64,000 bases of DNA, taken from NCBI GenBank assembly GCA_039090855.1, contig CM077011.1, positions 34,429,501 through 34,493,500 of the forward strand. Reading direction: 5' to 3'. Positions 54,706 to 64,000 of the stretch are shown in pieces (the stretch's first letter is position 1; each line of letters starts with the position of its first letter). Made by a program: the position numbers and the translations under genes. The notes under the pieces were generated by a model. That model was not told the origin of the DNA, did no database searches, and saw only the letters and a program-made list of their open reading frames with translations. This DNA is from Macrothele yani (Eukaryota > Arthropoda > Arachnida > Araneae > Macrothelidae).

Positions 54706-55044
54706 TTGTTCCTTGGTTGCCAACATGGCTGCAAGTCACTAGACAGGTCTGTTGCTCTTGTATTTTCTTTCTTTTTATTTCTTTTCTTTTATTATTATTA
54801 TTTTTTTTTCAGTCTGTCTTTCTTGGATCTGAACTTGCTTTTCTCTTTCCCTTTGAAAGCTTTTCGGCCTCTCCATTGGCTTCTTTGTCTCTGTCTTTGA
54901 CCCGCATGTTACTATCTCCTTCTGGCAGCAAGGTGTCCACTTACCCATTGGAGAAAACTCTTTTCTCAGTAGTTCACTATAAATTTGAGTATTACACCTG
55001 TAGACTATAAATCGCCTACATTTTTCAAATAAATTCATCTGCTG

Positions 55045-56945
55045 TTTAGCACGTCTTTTGTAAAAAAAATCGTGCATATGTTATCGGTTTGTCCTTCTGT
55101 AGACACTATATCTCTGCAACTAATAGCCCGATTTGAAAAATTCTTCTTGCATTAGGAAGCTTGAAATGTGCGAATGATGATCCCCCTCCCCTTTTTTTAC
55201 GATTCAAAATCAGAGGGCGTAAATGCAGATGATAGCGAATTCAAAACACATTCTAATCCATATATTTGCTTCTAAACACCCAATTCAAAAAATTCTCTAA
55301 CTTTTCGATTCCATTCAAGTCGAAGATTATTTTAGACATAGTCACTTTTCCAAGTTTCGCATCTATTCTCCGCTAGGGGGCATAAAAGTAAATTGCTTTT
55401 CCACAGATATCTCAGCTTCTAACCCTCCGATTTCAAAAATGTTTCCTTCAGTAGATAAAGCTCGTGATGGGGAATATTTTTCATAAAATTTCTAATTTTT
55501 GATATAAAATAGTTTGGCCACCAGCGGGCGTAAGTGTTGATTTCTGCTTCTAATGCATTTGCAGCAAAATCTGAGCTTCTAAAATCTCGATGGAAAAACT
55601 TCTTTCGTAGACCGATACTGCTCACGTAGACAAACCTTTCCGGAATATTTTCTTCTTAAAATAATGTATGGTTTCTCCGCCAGGGCGTAGATGTATATCT
55701 TGTTTTGTGAATATTTCTGCTTCTAATGATCTGATTTGAAATTTTTTTTCTTTGTTGGGCAGAGTTTTCGGTGCGACATGTTCCTAATATAATTTCAAAT
55801 TTTCCAAATAATTAATTGACTTTCCGATAGGGGGAGTAAAGGTAAACTGCGTTTCCCCCGATATCTCTGCTTTTAAAACTACGATTTGAAAAATTCTTCC
55901 AGCACCGGATACAGCTCCTGGTGGGAATTTTTTTAATTGAAATTTTTAATTTTTCATAAAATATGGTTTGGCCACCAGGAGGCGTAAGCGTTAAATTTCT
56001 GCTTCGTAAGTATTTGCAGCAAAATCTCAGATTCTAAAAGCCCGATCGAAGAAATTCTTTTGTGGACCGTCAATATGTCAATAAATATTTGATAATATAT
56101 TCATCTTAAAATAACGCATGGTTTCTCCATAAGAGGGCGTAGATATCTATCTTATTTCTGTCAATATCTCTGCCTCTAAAATTCGGATTTGAAAAATTCC
56201 TTCTTTGTTAGATAGCGTATCGGGTGTAAAATGTTTCTCATATAAGTTCAAAAATTTCAAGTGTTGCATAGACTTTTCGCTATGGGGCGTAAAGGTAAAT
56301 TGCGTTTTCCACAATATCTCTGCTTCTAAAACTCAGCTTTGGAAAATTCTTTCTGCACCGGATACAGCTCCTGATAGGAAATTCTCAGCATATAATTTCG
56401 AATATTTGATAAAGAATGGTTTGGCCACCAGGGGCGTAAGAGTTAATTTCTGCGTCTGATGTATTTGCAGTAAAATCTGAGCTCCTGAAAACTCGCTGAA
56501 AAAATTATTTCATGGACCGATACCGCTCATATCGAAAAACCTTTGGAAAATACTTTCTTTTTAAAATAATGTACATTTTTTGCGCGGTGGGGGTAGATGC
56601 ATATCTTATATTTGTCGATATCTCTGCTTCTAGGAGCCCGATTTGAAAAATTCTTTCTCTGTTGGAGAGCGTTTCCGCTGCGAAATGTTTCTCATATAAA
56701 TTCAATTTTTTCTTAATGCACAAGTCTGCCTCTAGAGGGCGTAAGTTGACGTTTAAATTTACAGTAATATCTGAGGGATTAAAAACCCTATTGAAAATCT
56801 TTTTTTCTTCGGTCAGATATTACTGTTTTCCATACCGGTTCCATTGATTTTGAATAGCTTTGTCAAATTTAATTTGCATCAGAACGGATTCAAAAGACGT
56901 GCTCATTACACCCGAAAATTCGGTGTCATCTTTCTTGTTTAAAAT
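55045..56945. mobile_element. 1.9 kb repeat element with ~455-bp internal units, copy 1
   Basis: Begins TTTAGCACGTCTTTTGTAAA, in which GCACG and CGTGC can form a terminal hairpin. Near the other end is the mirrored AAAAGACGTGCT (56892-56903). Inside are about four degenerate units marked by CTAGGGGGCGTAAA..., TTTGGCCACCAG, and CGATTTGAAAAATTC. ATTCATCTG lies close to both borders (55032-55040 and about 56946-56954), a possible 9-bp duplication. No transposase is seen; class unknown. Confidence 0.72.
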
Positions 56946-57410
56946 ATTCATCTGTAAATCAATTTTTTTGCTTTTCACGTTTTGTAGTTACTCCTCCCAT
57001 TCCTTTTGTCCATCCAGTTGAATCCTTCATGTTTTATAAATTTGTTTTTACTAGATTTATTGTTTCATTTGAATTCAAAATAGTGTGCTCATATTAAACA
57101 TTTTCTTCGGTATTGTCGTTGTATTGAACTTGTTTTGGGTCGAGCAATGGCTATGCTGTTTGTTCAATCGCTACTTGATTTAACTACGACTTTTGATTTT
57201 AACTTTTTGCTTTGGAGTTGGCTCCCCTAAAATTAACTTATAACTTACACCATAGGCAGAAACCCTAACTCCTAGGTCAGGGTGGAAAGAAAGGGAATAT
57301 TCAACATGCTTTGCTCTTGAAAAACCCCTACTGAATGGCTCCAATTTTTCTGCCTTTCACTTCGTATTGTATATACAAAGGCCGTTCCATAAAAACAGAG
57401 ATTAATATTT

Positions 57411-59335
57411 TTAGCACGTCTTTTGTAAAAAAAGACCGTGCTTATGTTACCGGTTTGTCCGTCCGTCCGTCTGTACCCACGATATCTCTGCAACTATTAG
57501 TCCGATTTGAAAAATTCTTTTTGCATTGGGAAGCTTGAAATAAGTGAATGATGATCCTTTATTTCGTTTTTTTACAATGTACAATTTTGCCACTAGGGGG
57601 CGTAAATGCAGATGATGTCGAATTCAAAAATACGTTTTATTCCACACATTTTCTTTTAAACATCCGATTGAAAAAATTCTTTTATCTTTCGATTCCATTT
57701 ATATCGAAGAGTATTTTAGATATAGTTAATTTTCCAAATTACGCACAGATTTCCCTCTAGGGGGCGTAAAAGTAAATTAAAATTTTCCCGATAACTCTTC
57801 TTCTAAAACTCCGATTTGAAAAATATTTTTTTCAGCGGATACACCTCCTGATGGAAAATCTTTTGCATATAATTTCTAATTTTTAGTACAGAATTCGTTA
57901 GCCACCAGGGGTCGTAAGTCTTAATTTTTGCTTCTGATGTTTTTGCCATAACATCTGAGCTTCTAAAATATCGATTGAAAAAAATTCTTTCTCGGACTGA
58001 TGCCTCTCACATCGATAAACATTTTCGGAATATTTTCTTCTTAAAATATTCCACAGTTTCTCCGCCAGGAGGCGTAGATGTATATCTTATTTTTGTCAAT
58101 ATCTCTACTTCTAGGAGTCCGATTTGAAAAATTCCTTCTTTGCTGGATACTGTCTCCAGTGAGACATGTTTTTCATATAATATCAAAATTTTCAAGTAAT
58201 TCATAGACTTTCCGCTAGGGGGCGTAAAGGTAAATTGCTTTCCGCTTATATATCTGTTTCTAAATCTCCGATTTAAAAAATTCTTTCTGCACCGGATGCA
58301 GCTCCTGATGGGAAATCCCTTGCACATAATTTCTAATTTTTGTAAAAAATAGTTTGGCCACCAGGTGGCGTAAGTCTTAATTTCCTCTTCTGATGTATTT
58401 GCAGCAAAATATGAGCTTCTAAAATATCGATTGAAAAAAGTGGTTTGTTGACCGATATTACTCATGTCGACAAACCTTTTAGGAACATTTTCTTCTTGAA
58501 ATAATGCATGGTTTCTACGTCAGGGGGCGTAGACCTATGTCTTATTTTTGTCAATATTTCTATTTCTAGAGTCCGATTTGAAAAATTCCTTCTTTGTTGG
58601 ATAGTGTTTCCGATGCGAAATGTTTTTCCTATAAATTCAAGATTTTCAAGTAAATCATAGACTTTCCGCTAGGGGGCACAAAGATAAATTGCGTTTCCTG
58701 CGTTATTTCTGCTTCTAAAACTCCGATTTGAAAAAATTCTTCCTGTATTGCAATACAGGACCTGATGGAAAATATTTTTCACATAATTTCTAATGTTTGG
58801 AAAAGAATGGTTTGGCCACCAGGGGGCATAAGTGTTAATATCTGTTTCTGATGTATTTGTAGAAAAATCTGGGCTCCTGAAAACTCGACTAAATTTTTTT
58901 TTCTTGGACCGATAGTGCTGATATGGAAAAACCTTTTGAGAATACTTTCTTCCTAAAATAATGCATGGTTTTCCCACCAGGGGACGTAAAGTCACATCTT
59001 ATTTTTGTCGATATCTCTGTTTCTAAGCGTTCGATTTGAAAAATTCATTCTATGTTGGAGAGCGTTTCCGGTGCGAAATGTTTCTCATATAAAGTCATGT
59101 TTTTCTTAACGCACAAGTCTGCAACCAAAGGGCGTAAGCTCACGATTCCGTTTACAGCAATATCTGAGGCATTAAAAACCCGATTGATAAACTGTTTTCT
59201 TCCGTCAGATACTATTGTTTTCCATACGGGTTCCATTGACTTTGAATAGCTTTGATAAATTTAATTTGAGTTAGAACCGATTCAAAAGACGTGCTTATTA
59301 CACCCGAAAATTCGGCGTCGTCTTTCTTGTTTGAG
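57411..59335. mobile_element. 1.9 kb repeat element with ~455-bp internal units, copy 2
   Basis: Same start (TTAGCACGTCTTTTGTAAAA) and end (AAAAGACGTGCT near 59286-59297, then ATTACACCCGAAAATTCGG). Units begin at about 57755, 58211, 58668 and 59123, so spacing is very regular (about 456 bp). Inserted in the left end of the mariner element. Confidence 0.75.
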
Positions 59336-59489
59336 TCGGCGACAGTTCGAAGGAGGGAAAATAACCAAAAAAAAAAAAAATAATGACTAATTGAATTAAG
59401 GAAGTATCTATGGCAACAGTTAGTAGCCGTGGCAGATGATTCTGGTTTCGTTATTGCGCAGTTGTTTAACGTACGTCTGAATTTCGCCA

Positions 59490-60625
59490 TACAGCTATGG
59501 AGGTGAGTGATTCAGAGTTAAGAAGTGAAATGCGTTGAGGGATATTTCGCTATCGTTTTATCCAAAACGGCTCCAGAAAGAGTTGATTTAATGAAAAAAG
59601 TTTACAAAGATAAATGTTTTGGTAAGCCAACGATTTTTAGATGGCACCATGATTTCAAAACAGGGCGTTTGTCGGCATAACTTGCTCCTAAGCCTGGTCG
59701 ACCTGAAAGTGTTGTCACGAAGCGTATTGTTAACACTGTTTGGGCAATCCTGCAAGAAGATCGATGAATGCGTCAACTAATATTTCAAAAACGTCGGCAT
59801 TCAGCATTCTACACGACAAGTTACTGCTGCATCGTGTATGTTCCAGATAGGGACCTCATCACCTGACGAGAGAACAGTAATTGTTAGATAAAGTTCAAGT
59901 GTGTCATGAGTGGAGACGAATGATTACAAAGTTCAAGTGTGTCATGAGTGGAGACGAATGATTACAAAGTTCAAGTGTGTCATGAGTGGAGACGAATGAT
60001 TGCAAGGATCCGAACATCCGAACTTTCTAAACACTGCCGATGAAACATAGGTCCACTATTTCGACCCTCTCACGAAGCGCCCAAGGAGTGTCTGGAAACA
60101 CACAGGCTCGCCTTCTCCGAAAAACGTCAGCCAAACCAAATCATCTGGGAAGGTAATGATGATGATAATAATTTTCTTTGATCATTAAAGTGTTGTTTAG
60201 CAGCATGCCGTTTCTCCACAAACTACTGTCGATGCTGAGTATTACATTTCAGTCTTGAAGCGTCTGCGATGACACATATCGATTGAGCGACCGGAACTGG
60301 TGGGCAAGTGGACCCTACACCATGATAACGCTCGTCCACATGTGGCTGCTTGTGTTCAGCAGTTTCTTACGAAATGCAGTATTGAAATCATGCCACAGCC
60401 TGCTTACAATCTTGACCTCGCCTCGTGCGATTTCTGGCTGCTTTCAACAATGCAGGAGAAGTTCCGTGGCTAAACATTCAACACAGATGCTGGCGTTATT
60501 CTAGCTGTACAGGGGTCGCTAATGCAGCTTCCACAAAATGCCTTCGCCACATGCTTTGAAAAGTGGACTGAACGATGGGACCGTTGCATATCGTCCAAGG
60601 GAAGATACTTTGAGAAAGAATAACA
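59490..60625 (+). pseudogene. mariner transposase remnant
   Basis: Pieces in several frames include VHYFDPLTKRPRSVWKHTGS (60050-60110), HHDNARPHVAACVQQF (60320-60370) and NLDLASCDFWLLS (60405-60450). The second and third catalytic Asp residues are 34 apart, as in mariner. A precise triple repeat of 38 bp lies upstream at 59892-60001. Confidence 0.85.
59892..60002 (+). repeat. Three near-identical 38-bp tandem copies
   Basis: Unit AAAGTTCAAGTGTGTCATGA + GTGGAGACGAATGATTAC. The third copy differs by one base, so the duplication is recent. It lies within the mariner remnant. Confidence 0.95.
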
Positions 60626-60700
60626 TATATTCTGCTGTACTTATATTTCTTCATTTTGTGTGATTTTACTCTCAGTTTTTATGGAACGGTCGTTGTATAT

Positions 60701-62226
60701 ACGAACTGGGAAGGTAGGTCATTGAGGATCCATTCCTCATGGCATTATCAAAGAAAAGACATGCAAAATGCTTCTTCTATTTCCACCACAACTTGCAATT
60801 TGGGTTTCTGCTTAAGCCATTTTTGCCTATAATAGTCATTTCAAGTTAAAGCTGAATTTGGGAAAGTGAGGATAAGCAGACTTTTATTATTGGGCAAAAG
60901 AAGGACTATTAGGTAAAATAGATATTACATTGTAGTAGTCTGTGGAAAAAACTTTTGTAAGGAGGAGGCTTTGATTTATAGTTTCTAATTTTGGTAAAAG
61001 CAAACGAAAAAGGTTCAACGATTACATTTATATTGCCTTCCATGTATTTGTGAAGAATTATTTGTTCAAGGAAATTCGTTTTCCACTTATGTATGATGTT
61101 CTATGAAAGACTGGAACTTGTGGCCTACTTCCGACCCCGGAAGTGAGAAAAGGTCGTGGTGACGCTACGAGGAAGCACGGAATAGCTTCGACAAGCGCAA
61201 ATCTGAACGATTCTCAGATTCCTAAGCAACATCTGCTTAGCTTCAGTAGCTTGGAAATTCCTTGTCCTGGGAGGTGTAAAGGATAGAATGCAAGACCGGA
61301 AATCGGGAGATGAGGGTTCGATTCCCGCTCCAGGGAAATGTAACTTTTAAGTTTTATGAAGGAGTTGCTACACGGAGACAATAAAAATACGGCACATTTG
61401 TGATCGGAAGTAAACTTTATTTACCGAACATTTCCGGTTACAAAGGTATTCGTGCAATCCACACTTCCTTGGATATGTACTCCTTAATTTTGGAACTGTG
61501 TTGAAGTTTTTGCACTGTTTGGAAATCAAAAGAATCCAAAGTTTAAAGTATTTTTTTATTAATACTCCGTCAATTTTTAATAAAATTAATAAAACGTGAA
61601 GAGTTACACACCCTTCTAACAAACATAACATTAGTATCCCTCACCGATTAAAAGAAAATGTCATGCTTAGGAGGAGAAAGATGTGAAAGCAAATGTTTTC
61701 GTTGATAAGGGTTGAGAGGGGAAATAAAGACACGCAGGAACAATACCTTCCCCTCTTCCCCTCCTCAACTCCCTTCCTCCAAGACAGCAATTTTGTTTTG
61801 CATTCCTCTATTCCAAAGCATTCGTCAGCCCCTCCTGCTCCCTCACTTCTCCAGGGCTGACTTAAGAGCGCTAATGTAGCTTTTGTCTCCCCTTTCTGTA
61901 TTGGAATCCCCTACTTAATAGCACAAAAAAAAAAAACAAAAAAAAAAACATAAAACAGCAGAACAATTGGTTATGATCTTCATCAGTGAATTCCTATCCA
62001 TCTTCCTCATTCGTCCTTCGCCATACTGACATGAAAAAAGGCTCAATTAAACCTAAGGATTTGGAAGAACGGAGAACAACTGAATTTTCATAGCTCTTTG
62101 GATGTCAGTTTGATAACCTAGTACTACGGAAAGGTTAACGACGCACTTCCTCGGAGAAAATACGTAGGGCTATCTGACGAAAAACACGAGACTCATTATT
62201 ACTTGGCAAAGTCCAGATTATATGTA
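60701..62226. other. Spacer without recognisable genes
   Basis: No coding found. A box-B-like tRNA piece is at 61265-61336 and an A-rich run near 61925-61950. Short minus-strand frames (for example 61631-61368) have no motifs. Confidence 0.5.
61265..61336 (+). repeat. Weak tRNA-like sequence
   Basis: T-arm GGGTTCGATTCCC and complementary outer strands (CCTGGGA near 61266 / TCCAGGGA near 61330). The D-arm region is poor. Pseudogene or SINE trace. Confidence 0.4.
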
Positions 62227-63637
62227 CACTGCTGGCCACCCAAAATGCAACACCAAGAAGGACACGAGATAGCAAAGCCAGATTTACTGAGTACATAACA
62301 ACAGATACAAAGATGAAACGATTGAGCTTACAGGACCGTGCGACTTGCGGAACACGCAGACATCAATAGTTCGTGTGGCCCCCATGGCTGGCAATAACAG
62401 CCGCTACACGCCGCGGCATCGAAGGAAAGAGGCTTTGGATGTGGGCTTGGGGTATGGCGGTCCAGGCTGCTTTCACACGTTTCCACAGTTCATCAGGCGT
62501 AGCCGCGGGTGGTGCTTGCCGGGCTACAATCGGTTGCCGATCAGCCACCAGACGTGTTCGACGGGCGACATATCTGGAGAACAGGCGGGCCACGGCAGCA
62601 GTGACACCTGGTGGGCCGTGAAGAATTGTTGTACGATGCGTGCCACGTGCGGGCGCGTATTGTCCTGTTGAAACGTGGTCGCTGGCATGTCCTGCAGGTA
62701 AGGGATGACTACAGGCTCCAAAACGTCGGAGATGTAGCGGTGGCTGTTGAGTGTACCGGCGATGCGTACCAGAGGGGTGCGGGTGTCATATCCAATTGCG
62801 CCCCAAACCATAACGCCAGGCGACGGAGTGGTATGGCGATGCATAATGCAGGCGTCATACAGTCTCTCACCGCGGTGCCGCCACACGCGGACCCGACCAT
62901 CGTGGTGTTGCAGGCAGAAGCGGGATTCGTCGGAGAAGACAATGTCGTGCTATTCCGTAGTCCAGGTGTGGCGTTCAACGGCCCACTGCCACCGCACTCG
63001 CCGGTGGTGTAACGTCAATGGTAATCCGAGCAATGGGCACCGTGCGACAAGTCCGCGCTTTTGCAGACGACGTCGAACGGTACGTGCGGACACAGGTTGT
63101 TGCTCAACACACCCTTATTTCTGCGCTAAAGTTCGTGATGTGGCGGTGTGAGCCTTTAATGCCCGCCGCACAACATGCCGGTCCTCTCGATCGGTGGTGT
63201 GCCGCAGCTGCGGCAATCGCTCACGTCAGTCCATCCGTCCCTCCTCCACCCACCGAATTCATACTCACCTCACTGTGGCTGGATGTCGTCCCACACGGGC
63301 GCCGATGTCTCGGTACGATAAACCGCTGTCGCTATAAGCCACTATTCGTCCTCTGTTGAACTCCGAAACGTGCTGGAATGACTGCCGTATTCTGCGACGA
63401 GGCATCAGGAAGCTTCCCACGCACAGGTACGGCAGCACAACACACATCCACAACTTACACCCCGCCTTCTGTGCACTTTTCTTAGAGTGCTTCTCGGTGG
63501 CGTGCCGAGCGCACATGGTCTGAATATGCCCTGCAATGCTAATCGTTTGCATGTCCTCTCGCGGGCGACGCATGGTGCGAATTTCGGGCCAATCGGATGC
63601 TTCCTTCTTGGTGTTGCATTTTGGGTGGCCAGCAGTG
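62227..63637 (-). mobile_element. Tc1-like element, family J, complete ends
   Basis: Inverted ends CACTGCTGGCCACCCAAAAT and a mirrored ATTTTGGGTGGCCAGCAGTG, with TA on both sides (62225-62226, 63638-63639). Length is 1,411 bp. The ends match over at least 35 bp without mismatch. Confidence 0.95.
62363..63410 (-). pseudogene. Family J Tc1 transposase, frameshifted
   Basis: Start near 63410 (MPRRRIRQSFQHVSEFNRGR, a helix-turn-helix front). Frameshifts follow. The catalytic part 62886-62524 has WGAIGYDTRTPLVRIAGTL, QQDNTRPH (second Asp) and SPDMSPVEHVWW (Glu). Spacing is the canonical 34. The first Asp (VFSDESRF) is in a neighbouring frame near 62945. The C-terminal tail (62593-62363) is in a third frame. 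Confidence 0.9.
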
Positions 63638-64000
63638 TATTTTGAAAATTGAAAAGAATAGGGCACATCTTGAACTGGGTGGGCGAGAAAGATTTCAGGG
63701 TGGGCTAGACCAGCCCACTCTCGCAACCCCATGGCGACGTCCGAGTGAATAAGGTTGTATAGTGAGTTCTTTGCACTGATGGCACTTTGCAGCAATTTTA
63801 TCTCCTCACAAAAACGAATCACAGCCAAATCTAAAAAGTGAGCGTGTGTGTGTTTATAAAGCTATTGGTGTTTCCTTTTTAAACTTCTTAGCAGGGATTT
63901 ATACACACTCTCCCAACACCCCCCCAAATTTCATCAGCACCCCTCCCCCTATAAAAAACATTGTTTGTTACACCCTCCCTGTAACAAACAAAGATACACA
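63638..64000. other. Right-edge sequence without recognisable gene
   Basis: No coding or repeat evidence beyond C-rich stretches (63915-63955) and a doubled ACACCCTCCC/TAACAAACA-like text at the very end. Confidence 0.4.

Larger units (their letters stand above)
57371..60700 (+). mobile_element. mariner element with a 1.9 kb insertion, decayed
   Basis: Inverted ends GGCCGTTCCATAAAAACAGA (57380) and a mirrored GTTTTTATGGAACGGTC (60678). The 5' end is separated from the coding part by the insertion at 57411-59335. Coding traces are described separately. Confidence 0.75.

Noticed and set aside
54480..54739. Several 80-170-codon frames rich in Arg/Glu or Ser/Leu
   Set aside because: They are translations of a GA/CT microsatellite.
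58007..58465. 152-codon minus-strand frame in the 1.9 kb repeat element
   Set aside because: Neighbouring repeat units do not keep the frame, so it is chance openness of a repeated AT-rich unit.

Overview
The window is transposon-dense animal DNA, most likely from an arthropod; I cannot name the species. The evidence is a dense, nested mixture of Tc1/mariner, hAT, pogo/Tigger-type, LINE, Penelope-like and Polinton-like remnants, spliced gene structure in one of them, long AT-rich spacers and microsatellites. I found no host gene I can support with confidence. One possible exon of an unrecognised gene lies at 48803-49147.

Layout. 1-9480: eight Tc1-like elements or fragments, a LINE remnant and a probable solo LTR. 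9825-25974: a 16.15 kb Polinton-like element with terminal inverted repeats (TIRs) of about 2.4 kb and an exact 6-bp target-site duplication (TTCCTT). All of its recognisable genes are on the minus strand. They are a protein-primed-type family B DNA polymerase with N-terminal zinc fingers and a spliced first exon lying just inside the right TIR, then an ALKBH2-like dioxygenase followed by a Ser-rich linker and PC4-like domains. No integrase, ATPase, protease or capsid gene is visible, so this copy is deleted or belongs to a reduced lineage. 26000-32100: two more Tc1 elements (one with a nested LTR), a Tc1 fragment and a dispersed repeat. 32400-39670: a deep nest of insertions (pogo/Tigger-like > LINE > Penelope-like inverted pair > mini-LTR element) next to a deleted hAT and a tandem array. 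40600-51630: more Tc1/mariner copies, one internally deleted mariner with an open fused frame, and tRNA-derived repeats. 51630-64000: a LINE tail, a long GA microsatellite, two 1.9 kb elements built of ~455-bp repeats, a mariner pseudogene and a Tc1 element with matching termini.

Two things stand out. First, the Polinton-like element joins a polymerase containing an endonuclease VII-like insert to a DNA-repair (AlkB) plus ssDNA-binding-like (PC4) cargo. In this copy the AlkB gene is broken exactly at its metal-binding HxD motif and the polymerase has an N-terminal frameshift. Second, three ~0.5 kb elements have the anatomy of terminal-repeat retrotransposons in miniature (TRIM): ~180-bp direct LTRs, a tRNA-Lys-type primer-binding site, a purine tract and 5-bp target duplications. 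Each LTR carries a complete tRNA-like cloverleaf with A and B boxes, so the LTR may work as an RNA polymerase III unit.
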